NCBI GenBank assembly: GCA_014655195.1
Contig: BNBH01000003.1
Location: 248,001-312,000 of the forward strand
Direction of reading: 5' to 3'
Length of the DNA: 64,000 nt
Source of the DNA: Streptomyces cellulosae
GTDB lineage: Bacteria > Actinomycetota > Actinomycetes > Streptomycetales > Streptomycetaceae
Shown here: piece after piece, positions 42,124 to 53,407 of the stretch
Layout: every line of letters begins with the position of its first letter
Numbering within the stretch: the stretch's first letter is position 1
The notes under the pieces: generated by a model
What the model was told of the DNA's origin: nothing
Databases searched by the model: none
What the model saw: the letters and a program-made list of their open reading frames with translations, nothing else
Translations under genes and position numbers: made by a program

Positions 42124-43091
42124 GCCGCGTACTCCTCGGTGGTCACGCCGTGCGGCGCGACGGCCGAGGCGTCCTTGGCGATGGTGAGGAAGGCCTCCTC
42201 CAGGGAGGCCGAGCGCACGTCGAGCCGGCGCAGTTCGACGCCCGCGGACCGTGCCCACACCAGTAGGTCGGTGGCCGCGCGCTGCAGCTCGCGGGTGCGC
42301 AGCCGGACGGTGCGGCCGTCCACGGTGTGGTCGCTCACACCCATCGGGCCGAGCGGGGGGAGGTCGCCCAGGTGGTAGCCGTCGGGCAGGTCGAACGTGA
42401 TCCGGGACGGCTCGGCCGCGGTGACCTCGGCCGGGGTGCCGGTGACGGCGATCCGCCCGTCGTGCATGATCGCGAGCCGGTCGGCGAGGTTCTCGGCCTC
42501 CTCCAGGTAGTGCGTGGTGAGCAGCACCGTGGTGCCGGCGTCGCGCAGGGCGCTCACCAACTCCCAGGTGTCGTGGCGGCCTTCGGCATCGAGGCCGGTG
42601 GTCGGCTCGTCGAGGAACAGCACCTCGGGGTCGCCGAGCAGCGCGAGCGCCAGGTCGAGGCGGCGGCGCTGGCCGCCGGACAGCTGCTTGACCCGGACGT
42701 CGGTCTTGGAGCCGAGGCCGACCATTTCGAGGACCTCCCGCTCGGGGCGGGCGCCGCTGACGCAGCCGGCCCACATGCGGGCGGTCTCGGCGACGGTCAG
42801 CTCGGAGGGGAAGCCGCCCTCCTGGAGCATCACGCCGGTGCGGTGCCGTACGGCGGCGCGCTCGGTGCAGGGGTCGTGGCCGAGGACCCGGACCTGTCCG
42901 CCGGCCGGCGGGGCGAGTCCTTCGAGGAGTTCGACGGTGGAGGTCTTGCCGGCGCCGTTGGTGCCCAGCAGGGCGAAGATCTCCCCGCGTCGCACGGTGA
43001 AGTCGATCCCGCGCACCGCTTCGAACCCGCCCCCGTAGACGCGTCGCAGCCCTGTGACCTCGATCACGTGCTCAAGTCCGTTGGTTTCCAT
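42120..43091 (-). CDS. ABC transporter ATP-binding protein
   Basis: 323 residues. Walker A LLGTNGAGKTSTVE, signature KQLSGGQRRRLDLALAL, Walker B VLFLDEPTTGLD and switch His in LLTTHYLEEAE are intact. The C-terminal 90 residues match the regulatory tail of DrrA-type drug exporters (SLEEAFLTI). No clear ribosome site precedes the ATG at 43091, so the start may lie slightly inside. First gene of the four-gene exporter/two-component block. Confidence 0.93.
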   Translation of the reverse strand: METNGLEHVIEVTGLRRVYGGGFEAVRGIDFTVRRGEIFALLGTNGAGKTSTVELLEGLAPPAGGQVRVLGHDPCTERAAVRHRTGVMLQEGGFPSELTVAETARMWAGCVSGARPEREVLEMVGLGSKTDVRVKQLSGGQRRRLDLALALLGDPEVLFLDEPTTGLDAEGRHDTWELVSALRDAGTTVLLTTHYLEEAENLADRLAIMHDGRIAVTGTPAEVTAAEPSRITFDLPDGYHLGDLPPLGPMGVSDHTVDGRTVRLRTRELQRAATDLLVWARSAGVELRRLDVRSASLEEAFLTIAKDASAVAPHGVTTEEYAA

Positions 43092-43205
43092 GCCTCGAGC
43101 TTCGCGGTGGACGGAGGAGCTCGGCAGTGCGCGGTGTCATCACCGGACATGACAAATGTCAGATGGCTGTACGGAGAGGCCTTCTTGAAGCGGGCACACG
43201 AAAAA

Positions 43206-43228
43206 GCCCCGGTCCGATGGACCGGGGC
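43206..43228 (-). terminator. Terminator after tRNA-Gly
   Basis: GCCCCGGTCC and GGACCGGGGC form a perfect 10-bp stem; on the minus strand it is followed by TTTTT, 11 bp beyond the tRNA end. Confidence 0.8.
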
Positions 43229-43238
43229 CTTGTTCCCG

Positions 43239-43311
43239 AGCGGACGACGAGGCTCGAACTCGCGACCTCAACCTTGGCAAGGTTGCGCTCTACCAACTGA
43301 GCTACGTCCGC
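43239..43311 (-). tRNA. tRNA-Gly(GCC)
   Basis: 73 nt, acceptor GCGGACG/CGTCCGC, anticodon loop CTTGCCAAG. Second copy of this isoacceptor in the window. Confidence 0.97.
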
Positions 43312-43391
43312 ATTGCCTCCGACCGGCTCTCACCGATCGGCGCGAGCACCATCTTACCTGATCCACAAGAGTGGTTGGTGAGGCGGTGCAG

Positions 43392-43463
43392 AGCGGGTGA
43401 CAGGAATTGCACACTGCGCCTTCCCCCTGGAAGGGGGATGTTCTACTACTGAACTACACCCGC
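43392..43463 (-). tRNA. tRNA-Gly(TCC)
   Basis: 72 nt, acceptor GCGGGTG/CACCCGC, anticodon loop CTTCCAG within CCCCCTTCCAGGGGG, T-loop TGCAATTCC, which lacks the usual TTCGA pattern. Confidence 0.93.
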
Positions 43464-43644
43464 GTGTCCTCGGACCGGGCCTTTCGGCCTCGCCCCTCGG
43501 CGTGCTCCAGACTTTAGCTGATCAGCAGGGGGGCTGCGCAAGTCGGTTGCCCGGAGCGCCCGGTGACCGGCCGTCGGCGGGGGTCACCCGGCCGGGGTCC
43601 GCCCCGCACACGGGTGCGACCTCGCGTGTGGGGCCGGCCGCGGT

Positions 43645-43962
43645 TCAGCGGGCCGCGGCGAACGCCTCGTAGACCTTCTTGGGGATGCGGCCGCGGGCCG
43701 GGACGTCCATCCGGTTCGCCTGCGCCCAGGCGCGCACGGCCGCCGGGTCCGGGGCGACCTCGGTCTGCCGGTAGGCCTTGCCGGAGCGGGCGCGCTTGCG
43801 GCCGGCGTCCACGTAGGGCTCGAGCGCCTCGCGCAGTTTCCTGGCATTGGTTTCGTTCAGGTCGATCTCGTACGACGTGCCGTCGATCCCGAAGGCGATC
43901 GTTTCCGCCGCTTCCGAGCCGTCGATGTCGTCGAAGAGAGTGACCACGACCTTCTGCGCCAC
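43645..43962 (-). CDS. lsrL: Lsr2-family nucleoid-associated protein (LsrL-type)
   Basis: 105 residues. N-terminal dimerisation domain MAQKVVVTLFDDIDGSEA and the C-terminal AT-hook-like DNA-binding motif in PARGRIPKKVYEAF (the RGR core). Lsr2 proteins bridge AT-rich, often foreign DNA and silence it. Streptomyces carry two copies; by position next to purSQL this should be the LsrL paralogue, not the main Lsr2, from memory of S. coelicolor gene order. GTG start with AAGGGA upstream. Divergent from purS. Confidence 0.88.
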   Translation of the reverse strand: MAQKVVVTLFDDIDGSEAAETIAFGIDGTSYEIDLNETNARKLREALEPYVDAGRKRARSGKAYRQTEVAPDPAAVRAWAQANRMDVPARGRIPKKVYEAFAAAR

Positions 43963-44317
43963 GAATATCGGTCCCTTCGTGCGACACCTCTTCCGTCCGG
44001 ACGTCCGTGACGACGTGCCGGTACGGTCGCCGAGATGTCGGCTGTCCGCCTGTAATCGGGCAAAGTATCTGCTAATGACAATTCATTTGTACAGTGCCCG
44101 GCAATGCAATGGGAAGCCCGACTAAATCTCCCCGCGTGTCCGGGCGCAATAGCGATGTGAGGAAGAACGCCGATCTTTCCCGGATCTTTTCCAGCGCGTC
44201 TCCCCGCGATGCCGAATCGTGACGGCGCTCACGTAGTTTCCTACAACTCTACTCGCGTAGAAATTTTGTGCGGGTAGTCTGAAGGGACCTGCTCAGCACC
44301 ACACACCGGGAGTGCCA
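43963..44317. promoter_or_regulatory. Divergent promoter region lsrL/purS
   Basis: 355 bp, clearly more AT-rich than its surroundings (for example AATGACAATTCATTTGTAC at 44075). A TAGTCT box at 44275-44280 would start the purSQL transcript about 30 nt before the purS GTG. No gene is seen. Confidence 0.5.
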
Positions 44318-44581
44318 GTGGCACGCGTCGTAGTCGACGTCATGCTCAAGCCGGAGATCCTCGACCCCCAGGGCCAGGCGGTGCAGCGCGCACTGCCGCG
44401 TCTGGGTTTCGAAGGGATCTCGGACGTCCGTCAGGGAAAGCGATTCGAACTGGAAGTTGACGGGCCGGTCGACGAGGCCGCGCTCGCCCGTATCCATGAT
44501 CTTGCCGAATCCTTCCTCGCCAACACCGTGATCGAGGACTTCACCGTCCGCGTCGAGGAAGTCGCGGAGGCGGCCAAGTGA
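44318..44581 (+). CDS. purS: Phosphoribosylformylglycinamidine synthase subunit PurS
   Basis: 87 residues, the usual length. [19 protein letters not shown] at the start and [17 protein letters not shown] in the middle are typical. PurS bridges PurQ and PurL in the FGAM synthase complex. The GTG at 44318 is chosen because GGGAG lies 6 nt upstream; a GTG at 44312 is possible. First gene of the purSQL operon, overlapping purQ by 4 nt. Confidence 0.95.
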   Translation: MARVVVDVMLKPEILDPQGQAVQRALPRLGFEGISDVRQGKRFELEVDGPVDEAALARIHDLAESFLANTVIEDFTVRVEEVAEAAK

Positions 44582-45254
44582 CCGCTCGTATTGGCGTCGT
44601 CACTTTCCCGGGCAGTCTCGACGACCGGGACACCCAGCGCGCGATCCGCGTCGCGGGTGCCGAACCCGTCGCCCTCTGGCACAAGGACAAGGACCTCAAG
44701 CAGGTCGACGCCGTGGTGCTCTGCGGCGGTTTCAGTTACGGCGACTATCTGCGCGCCGGCGCCATCGCGCGCTTCTCGCCGGTCATGGACACCGTCATCG
44801 ACCAGGCCAAGGCCGGTCTGCCGGTCCTCGGCATCTGCAACGGCTTCCAGATCCTCACCGAGGCGCACCTGCTCCCCGGCGGCATGCTGGGCAACGACCA
44901 CCTGCACTTCATCTGCCGCGACCAGAAGCTGCGGGTGGAGAACGCGGACACCGCCTGGACCACGGACTACGAGGCCGGCCAGGAGATCCACATCCCGCTG
45001 AAGAACATGGACGGCCGCTACGTGGCCGATCGGCGGACGCTGGACGAGCTGGAGGCCGAGGGCCGCGTCGCCTTCCGCTACCTCGACTTCAACCCGAACG
45101 GCTCGCTCAACGACATCGCCGGCATCACCAACGCGGCCGGGAACGTCGTCGGTCTCATGCCGCACCCCGAGCACGCCGTCGAGTCGCTGATCGGTACGGG
45201 CCGTACCGACGGCCTGCCCTTCTTCACGTCGATCCTCAAGAAGCTGGTCAACGC

Positions 45255-45258
<4 letters not shown>
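44578..45258 (+). CDS. purQ: Phosphoribosylformylglycinamidine synthase glutaminase subunit PurQ
   Basis: 226 residues. Class I glutamine amidotransferase with nucleophile Cys in [16 protein letters not shown], and the His/Glu pair in MPHPEHAVE. It supplies ammonia to PurL. GTG start overlaps the purS stop (GTGA) and its stop overlaps the purL start (ATGA), so all three are coupled. Confidence 0.97.
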
Positions 45259-47513
<2,255 letters not shown>

Positions 47514-47533
47514 GTCGCAGTACCTCTCGCATG

Positions 47534-47564
47534 CGAAGCCCCCGCTTTTTCGGCGGGGGCTTCG
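47534..47564 (+). terminator. Terminator after purL
   Basis: CGAAGCCCCCGC and GCGGGGGCTTCG form a perfect 12-bp stem with a T-rich loop, 20 bp after purL. Confidence 0.8.
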
Positions 47565-47634
47565 TCGTGTCCGGACGCCGGGCCGGGGGCGGTCGCCCGG
47601 TGGTTGTCCACAGGTGTGCACAGCCTCTTGCGCA

Positions 47635-47656
47635 AGATTACGTAGTTACGTAATCT
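47635..47656. promoter_or_regulatory. 22-bp palindrome, likely self-operator of the ArsR-type gene
   Basis: AGATTACGTA-GT-TACGTAATCT is a perfect inverted repeat with 10-bp arms, AT-rich, ending 7 bp before the ATG at 47664. Its closeness to the start suggests it covers the transcription start and is bound by the gene's own product. Confidence 0.65.
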
Positions 47657-47663
47657 CGAAGCC

Positions 47664-48164
47664 ATGGAACTGGAAGAGCGCATGACCGAGCTGGAGCGCC
47701 GTATCGCGGCGCTCGAAGTGGCCGACCGCACGGCTCCCCAGGTGGGGGAGGGCGACTTCTGGGCCCTGGAAGGGCTCAAGGAGCAGCTCGCCGAGCTGAA
47801 GGCCGCCGACGGAGGCGTGCTGTTCACGGGCGCGGTGCGGCTGCCGACCGGTGAGCGGTACGACTGGCAGCACGGCGCGCTCACCTCGGACCTGCTCACC
47901 TACGAGTGGCCGGACGCCGCCGAGTCCTTCGCGGCCCTCGGCCACCCGGTCCGGCTCCGGCTGCTCCGCGAGATAACGGGTGGCCGTCGCACCGCCGCCG
48001 AACTGGCGGAGCTGGACGACATCGGCACGACCGGGCAGATCTACCACCACCTGCGCCAGCTCACCGCCGCCGGCTGGCTGCACAGCACCGGCCGGGGCCG
48101 CCACGAGGTCCCGGCGGGCCGGGTGGTGCCGCTGCTGGTGGCGCTGGCGGCTGCGCGGCCCTGA
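47664..48164 (+). CDS. ArsR-type winged-helix regulator with coiled-coil N-terminus
   Basis: 166 residues. The first 55 residues are a coiled coil (MTELERRIAALEVADRT, EGLKEQLAELKAADG). The winged helix is in residues 90-160: FAALGHPVRLRLLREITGG, TAAELAELDDIGTTGQIYHH and LRQLTAAGWLHSTGRGRHEV. No metal-binding cysteine pair is seen, so it is not a classical metal sensor. A perfect 22-bp palindrome overlaps its promoter. The M23 gene follows 26 bp downstream and is probably co-regulated. Confidence 0.88.
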   Translation: MELEERMTELERRIAALEVADRTAPQVGEGDFWALEGLKEQLAELKAADGGVLFTGAVRLPTGERYDWQHGALTSDLLTYEWPDAAESFAALGHPVRLRLLREITGGRRTAAELAELDDIGTTGQIYHHLRQLTAAGWLHSTGRGRHEVPAGRVVPLLVALAAARP

Positions 48165-48190
48165 CCGCACCGACGAGCACTGGGGGAAGC

Positions 48191-49027
48191 ATGTCCGCAC
48201 GCAAACTCGCCATGACCACGGTCCGGGCGCTCCAGATCGGATTCTTCGCCCTGGTGATCGCCCATGTGGCGCTGGACCTCGGCCACCCGGTGTGGTGGGA
48301 CTTCCTGCCGCTGGTGCTGGCGTACGCCGTGCTGATCGTCGTCAACCGGTGGGGCGGAGCCCCGGACAGCCCCCGCGCGGCCCGGGAACCCGTCGAGGTC
48401 GAGCCCCCGGTCACCGGCCGCTGGATCGCGCTGAACAGCCCGGCCGACCACACGCCCAGCCACCACACCCACGCCTACGGCCAAACCTTCGCCATCGACG
48501 TGGTCGCCGAGCCCGAACCGGGCTCCCGCCCGGCCTTCCGCATGCTGTGGCCGACAGCCCGGCGCAACGCCGGCTTCCCCGCCTACGGCGCCCCGCTGCA
48601 CGCGGTGGCCGACGCCACCGTCGTCCGGGCCACCGACACGGCACGCGATCACCTCAGCCGCGGCTCGCTGCCCGCGCTCGCGTATCTGATGATCCTCGAG
48701 GCGAACGTCCGCGACCTGCTCGGCGCCGGGAAGATCCTCGGAAACCACGTGATCCTCGACCTCGGCGACGGCACGTACGCCCTCTACGCCCACCTCCGGC
48801 GCGGCTCCCTGACCGTCCGCGAGGGCGAGCGGGTGCGCCGGGGCCAGGTCATCGCCCAGGTCGGCAACTCGGGCAACTCCACCGAGCCCCACCTGCACTT
48901 CCAGCTCATGGACGGCCCCGACCCGGACACCGCGCGCGGCATACCGTTCAGCTGGCGCGGCACGGGCGTCCCCCGCAACAACGAGGTGTTCGAGATCCCG
49001 GCCCGGCCTGTCGGCGCCCGCGCGTAG
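48191..49027 (+). CDS. Membrane-anchored M23-family peptidase-like protein
   Basis: 278 residues. Two hydrophobic segments near the N-terminus (QIGFFALVIAHVALDL and FLPLVLAYAVLIVV) anchor it. The lysostaphin-type domain has HTHAYGQTFAIDV (His and Asp ligands), a long insertion, then YALYAHLRRGSL, GQVIAQVGNSGNSTEPHLHFQ with the final HxH. These enzymes cut peptidoglycan cross-links; the metal ligands appear intact. ATG at 48191 after GGGGGAAGC. It follows the ArsR-type gene and probably shares its transcript. Confidence 0.85.
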   Translation: MSARKLAMTTVRALQIGFFALVIAHVALDLGHPVWWDFLPLVLAYAVLIVVNRWGGAPDSPRAAREPVEVEPPVTGRWIALNSPADHTPSHHTHAYGQTFAIDVVAEPEPGSRPAFRMLWPTARRNAGFPAYGAPLHAVADATVVRATDTARDHLSRGSLPALAYLMILEANVRDLLGAGKILGNHVILDLGDGTYALYAHLRRGSLTVREGERVRRGQVIAQVGNSGNSTEPHLHFQLMDGPDPDTARGIPFSWRGTGVPRNNEVFEIPARPVGARA

Positions 49028-49036
49028 GCTTCCGCC
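49025..49036 (+). promoter_or_regulatory. Possible leaderless -10 box (TAGGCT)
   Basis: TAGGCT at 49025-49030 overlaps the TAG stop of the M23 gene and lies 6 nt before the ATG at 49037; no ribosome site is present. Spacing is one base shorter than at purD, purF and dnaX. Confidence 0.35.
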
Positions 49037-49834
49037 ATGCCACCGGCCAGGAAACGCCCCCGCTCCTACGACCCCGCCAAGACCCGCGCCGCCGTGCTGG
49101 CCCAGTTCGGGAACGTGCGCGCCGCGGTCGGCGCCCTCACCCCGGAGCAGCTCGCCGCGCCGACCCGGCTCGGCGACTGGACCGTCCGGGAGCTGGTCGC
49201 CCACATCGGCACCGCGCTGCTGGCCGTCGACCGGCTGCTGGACGAGCCGGAGCCCGCCGGGCAGGACGCCCGGCTGACCGACTGGCCCGCCGCCATCGCC
49301 GCCGACGCGGGGGCCATCGCCGACACCGCGCACCGGCTCGCGGCCGGCCACCCCGACCTCGGCGCCTACCTGGCGGACGCCGAGCGGCGCTTCACCGCCC
49401 GCCTCGACGCCCACCCGAGCGGCCGGCTGCTCCCGACCAGCGCGGGCGCCCTGCCCCTCACCGACTACGTGGTCACCCGCGCCGTGGAGCTGGTCGTCCA
49501 CACCGACGACCTGAACGCCGCCGTCCCCGGCCTGGACGTCCCGTACGACCGGCAGGCGCTGGCCACCTGCGTGCGGCTGCTGGCCGACGCGCTGGCCGCG
49601 AAGGCGCCCGGCGGCTCCACGGAGGTGCGCGTCCCGCCGTTCGCGGTGGTGCAGTGCGTCGAGGGACCCCGGCACACCCGCGGCACCCCGCCGAACGTGG
49701 TGGAGACCGACCCGCTCACCTGGATCCGGCTGGCCTCCGGGCGGCTCTCCTGGCCGGACGCCGTGGACTCCGCCGAGGTCAGTGCCAGCGGGGAGCGCGC
49801 CGACCTCGGGCCGTACCTGCCGCTGCTCGGCTGA
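49037..49834 (+). CDS. Maleylpyruvate isomerase-family (DinB-fold/SCP-like) protein
   Basis: 265 residues. The N-terminal DinB-type helical bundle has the metal-binding pattern LGDWTVRELVAHIGTALLAV and, later, ELVVHTDDLNAAV. The C-terminal 90 residues resemble a sterol-carrier-like domain. Actinobacterial relatives are often mycothiol-dependent enzymes, but the substrate here is unknown. It lies 9 bp after the M23 gene. Confidence 0.75.
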   Translation: MPPARKRPRSYDPAKTRAAVLAQFGNVRAAVGALTPEQLAAPTRLGDWTVRELVAHIGTALLAVDRLLDEPEPAGQDARLTDWPAAIAADAGAIADTAHRLAAGHPDLGAYLADAERRFTARLDAHPSGRLLPTSAGALPLTDYVVTRAVELVVHTDDLNAAVPGLDVPYDRQALATCVRLLADALAAKAPGGSTEVRVPPFAVVQCVEGPRHTRGTPPNVVETDPLTWIRLASGRLSWPDAVDSAEVSASGERADLGPYLPLLG

Positions 49835-49921
49835 GCGGCGGCGGAGAAGCGGAGGGAAAGCGGCGGGAAAGCGGCGGCGAAACCGGGGGAACCGCCCGCT
49901 CCGCCTCTCCGTCGAAGCGGC

Positions 49922-50707
49922 ATGGACCGACAGACGCACACCTCGCGCAGGACCCTCGCGGCCGTCGCCGTGCTCGTCGTCCCGCTCGCCGCGGCCTGCG
50001 GCAGCGAGAAGGCGGGCGCCGGCAGCGACGCCGCCGAGGCGGAGCGGCCGGTCACCGGCGTCCGCTGGACCGTCGACAGCGTCACCGTGGACGGCGCCAC
50101 GCACCGCGCCCCCGACGGCGCCCACCTCACCCTCGGCGAGGACGGCCGGGCCACCGGCAGCTACGGCTGCAACCTCTTCGAGGCCCGCCTCCGCACCGAC
50201 GGCGACCGTGTCCGCCTCTCCGACCCGGAGACCACCCTCCGGGCCTGCGACGACCAGGTCATGGCGGGCGAGAGCGCCGTCTCCCGCGCCCTGGCCGCCG
50301 GAGAGCTGAAGGCCGACGTCAACGGCGACCGCCTCACGCTGACCACCGCGTCCGGCGACACCGTGCGCCTCACCGAGGCGAAGGACCACCCCCTGCACGG
50401 CACCCGCTGGAACGTCACCACCCCCGACGGCGCGGGCCGCGCCCACCTCACCTTCGACCAGCAGGACGGCACGGTCTCCGGGAACCTGGGCTGCAACCAG
50501 GTCAACGCGAGGGCCACCGTGCGCGACGGCCATATCACCCTCGGCCTCCCGTCCCGGACCCGAATGATGTGCGAAGACTCACTCATGGACGCCGAGAAGG
50601 CCCTGACGAAGCTCTTCGACGGCGCCGCCCGGTACGCGGTCGACGGTGACACCCTCACGCTGACCAGCGAAAACGGAACCGAGGTACGGGCCGTCGCGGC
50701 CCGCTGA
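49922..50707 (+). CDS. Lipoprotein with two META domains
   Basis: 261 residues. Signal peptide with RR, hydrophobic core and lipobox PLAAAC, lipidated Cys26. Two META (HslJ-like) domains follow: the first with VRWTVDSVTVDG and GSYGCNLFEA, the second with TRWNVTTPDG and GNLGCNQVNA, each followed by a later cysteine (CDDQVM, CEDSLM) that could form a disulfide. Outer-surface protein of unknown role; HslJ itself is linked to novobiocin tolerance in E. coli. Upstream of purF. Confidence 0.85.
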   Translation: MDRQTHTSRRTLAAVAVLVVPLAAACGSEKAGAGSDAAEAERPVTGVRWTVDSVTVDGATHRAPDGAHLTLGEDGRATGSYGCNLFEARLRTDGDRVRLSDPETTLRACDDQVMAGESAVSRALAAGELKADVNGDRLTLTTASGDTVRLTEAKDHPLHGTRWNVTTPDGAGRAHLTFDQQDGTVSGNLGCNQVNARATVRDGHITLGLPSRTRMMCEDSLMDAEKALTKLFDGAARYAVDGDTLTLTSENGTEVRAVAAR

Positions 50708-50756
50708 TCCAGCCGCGGGGCCGCATCCCGCATTCGGACCAGTGGTCGATCTCGCC

Positions 50757-50769
50757 TACACTCGGAGGC
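50757..50769 (+). promoter_or_regulatory. Leaderless promoter -10 box (TACACT) of purF
   Basis: TACACT at 50757-50762 lies exactly 7 nt before the GTG at 50770; a TTCGGA hexamer at 50733 is 18 bp further upstream and could be the -35 box. A GGAGG is present in the 7-nt gap but too close to the start. Confidence 0.55.
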
Positions 50770-52296
50770 GTGCCACGTGGTGACGGACGACTCAACCACG
50801 ACCTGCTCCCCGGCGAGAAAGGCCCCCAGGACGCTTGCGGCGTCTTCGGTGTCTGGGCTCCGGGCGAAGAGGTCGCCAAGCTCACGTACTTCGGGCTCTA
50901 CGCCCTCCAGCATCGGGGCCAGGAATCCGCAGGAATCGCGGTCAGCAACGGCTCCCAGATCCTCGTCTTCAAGGACATGGGCCTGGTGTCCCAGGTCTTC
51001 GACGAGACCTCCCTCGGTTCTCTCCAGGGACACATCGCGGTCGGTCACGCCCGCTACTCGACCACCGGTGCCTCCGTGTGGGAGAACGCCCAGCCGACGT
51101 TCCGCGCGACCGCGCACGGTTCCATCGCGCTCGGCCACAACGGCAACCTGGTCAACACGGCGGAGCTCGCCGAGATGGTCGCCGAGCTCCCCAAGGAGAA
51201 CGGCCGCGCGCCCAAGGTGGCCGCGACCAACGACACCGACCTGATCACCGCCCTGCTGGCCGGCCAGCGCGCCGCAGACGGCGAGCCGGTCACCGTGGAG
51301 CAGGCCGCGCACGTGGTCCTGCCCAAGGTCAAGGGCGCCTTCAGCCTCGTCTTCATGGACGAGAACACCCTCTACGCCGCCCGTGACCCGCAGGGCATCC
51401 GCCCGCTGGTCCTCGGCCGGCTGGAGCGCGGCTGGGTGGTCGCCTCCGAGTCCGCCGCCCTCGACATCTGCGGCGCCGCTTACGTCCGCGAGATAGAGCC
51501 GGGCGAGTTCGTCGCCATCGACGAGAACGGACTGCGAACGTCCCGGTTCGCGGAAGCGAAGCCCAAGGGATGCGTCTTCGAGTACGTGTACCTGGCCCGC
51601 CCCGACACCGACATCGCCGGCCGGAACGTCTACCTCTCGCGCGTCGAGATGGGTCGCAAGCTCGCCGCGGAGTCGCCGGTCGAGGCCGATCTGGTGATAC
51701 CGACGCCGGAGTCCGGCACCCCCGCCGCCATCGGCTACGCGGAGGCCTCCGGCATCCCCTTCGGCGCCGGCCTGGTCAAGAACGCGTACGTCGGCCGTAC
51801 GTTCATCCAGCCCTCGCAGACCATCCGGCAGCTCGGCATCCGGCTGAAGCTGAACCCGCTCAAGGAAGTCATCAAGGGCAAGCGCCTGGTCGTCGTCGAC
51901 GACTCCATCGTGCGCGGCAACACCCAGCGGGCCCTGGTCCGCATGCTCCGTGAGGCGGGCGCCGCCGAGGTCCACATCCGGATCTCCTCGCCGCCCGTGA
52001 AGTGGCCCTGCTTCTTCGGCATCGACTTCGCCACCCGCGCCGAGCTGATCGCCAACGGCATGACCATCGAGGAGATCGGCACCTCGCTCGGCGCCGACTC
52101 CCTGGCGTACATCTCGCTCGACGGCATGATCGAGGCGACCACCATCGCCAAGCCCAACCTGTGCCGCGCCTGCTTCGACGGCGAGTACCCGATGGACCTG
52201 CCCGACCCCGAGCTCCTCGGCAAGCAGCTGCTGGAGACCGAGCTGGCCGCAGGCACCGCCGCCCCGGCCGCGGTCGACGCGATCCGCCGCCCGTAA
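50770..52296 (+). CDS. purF: Amidophosphoribosyltransferase
   Basis: 508 residues. First committed step of purine synthesis: PRPP + glutamine to phosphoribosylamine. After a short propeptide the catalytic Cys is C23 in QDACGVFGVW. Also seen: ALQHRGQESAGI, the PRPP loop LVVVDDSIVRGNT and the iron-sulfur cysteines in WPCFFGIDFA and NLCRACFDGEYP, as in the B. subtilis-type enzyme. GTG start with a leaderless promoter. purM follows 33 bp downstream. Confidence 0.98.
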   Translation: MPRGDGRLNHDLLPGEKGPQDACGVFGVWAPGEEVAKLTYFGLYALQHRGQESAGIAVSNGSQILVFKDMGLVSQVFDETSLGSLQGHIAVGHARYSTTGASVWENAQPTFRATAHGSIALGHNGNLVNTAELAEMVAELPKENGRAPKVAATNDTDLITALLAGQRAADGEPVTVEQAAHVVLPKVKGAFSLVFMDENTLYAARDPQGIRPLVLGRLERGWVVASESAALDICGAAYVREIEPGEFVAIDENGLRTSRFAEAKPKGCVFEYVYLARPDTDIAGRNVYLSRVEMGRKLAAESPVEADLVIPTPESGTPAAIGYAEASGIPFGAGLVKNAYVGRTFIQPSQTIRQLGIRLKLNPLKEVIKGKRLVVVDDSIVRGNTQRALVRMLREAGAAEVHIRISSPPVKWPCFFGIDFATRAELIANGMTIEEIGTSLGADSLAYISLDGMIEATTIAKPNLCRACFDGEYPMDLPDPELLGKQLLETELAAGTAAPAAVDAIRRP

Positions 52297-52329
52297 GCCC
52301 TGACGGACGACACGAAAGCTCTCACAGCC

Positions 52330-53397
52330 ATGTCCCAGAACACTGGTGCCAGCTACGCAGCGGCGGGCGTCGACATCGAAGCGGGCGACCGCGCGGTCGA
52401 GCTGATGAAGGAGTGGGTGAAGAAGACGCAGCGCCCCGAGGTCCTCGGCGGCCTCGGCGGATTCGCCGGCCTCTTCGACGCCTCCGCCCTGAAGAACTAC
52501 GAGCGCCCGCTGCTCGCCTCCGCCACGGACGGCGTCGGCACCAAGGTCGACATCGCCCGCCGCATGGGCGTCTACGACTCCATCGGGCACGACCTGGTCG
52601 CCATGGTCATGGACGACATCGTGGTGTGCGGCGCCGAGCCGCTGTTCATGACCGACTACATCTGCGTCGGCAAGGTCCACCCCGAGCGTGTCGCGGCCGT
52701 CGTCAAGGGCATCGCCGAGGGCTGTGTGCTGGCCGGATGCGCCCTGGTGGGCGGCGAGACGGCCGAACACCCCGGTCTGCTGGGTCCGGACGACTTCGAC
52801 GTCGCCGGGGCCGGCACGGGCGTCGTGGAGGCCGACCGTCTGCTCGGCGCGGACCGCATCCGTTCGGGTGACGCGGTGATCGCCATGGCGTCCTCCGGAC
52901 TTCACTCCAACGGCTACTCGCTCGTCCGCCACGTACTGCTCGACCAGGCGGGTCTGTCGCTGGACGCCCGGATCGACGAGCTGGGCCGCACCCTCGGCGA
53001 GGAGCTGCTGGAGCCCACCAAGATCTACTCGCTGGACTGCCTGTCGCTGATCCACACCACCGAGGTGCACGCGTTCAGCCACGTCACCGGCGGCGGACTC
53101 GCGGCCAATCTGGCCCGGGTGATCCCGGACGGGCTGCACGCCACGGTGGACCGCTCCACCTGGACGCCCGGACCGGTGTTCGACCTGGTCGGCCGGACCG
53201 GCTCGGTCGAGCGGCTGGAGCTGGAGAAGACGCTGAACATGGGCGTCGGCATGATCGCGATCGTGCCGCAGGAGTCCGTCGACGTGGCGCTCACGACGCT
53301 CGCCGACCGCGGCGTGGAGTCCTGGGTGGCCGGCGAGATCACCGAGCGCGGGGACCACACCACGGGTGCTGCTCTTGTCGGTGACTACGCGAACTGA
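52330..53397 (+). CDS. purM: Phosphoribosylformylglycinamidine cyclo-ligase (AIR synthetase)
   Basis: 355 residues, normal length. Converts FGAM to AIR with ATP. Seen: GLGGFAGLFD, LLASATDGVGTKVDIA, GGETAEHPGL and SSGLHSNGYSLVR. Follows purF by 33 bp and is probably co-transcribed with it; a hairpin ends the unit. Confidence 0.98.
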   Translation: MSQNTGASYAAAGVDIEAGDRAVELMKEWVKKTQRPEVLGGLGGFAGLFDASALKNYERPLLASATDGVGTKVDIARRMGVYDSIGHDLVAMVMDDIVVCGAEPLFMTDYICVGKVHPERVAAVVKGIAEGCVLAGCALVGGETAEHPGLLGPDDFDVAGAGTGVVEADRLLGADRIRSGDAVIAMASSGLHSNGYSLVRHVLLDQAGLSLDARIDELGRTLGEELLEPTKIYSLDCLSLIHTTEVHAFSHVTGGGLAANLARVIPDGLHATVDRSTWTPGPVFDLVGRTGSVERLELEKTLNMGVGMIAIVPQESVDVALTTLADRGVESWVAGEITERGDHTTGAALVGDYAN

Positions 53398-53407
53398 GCA
53401 CGGAAAG

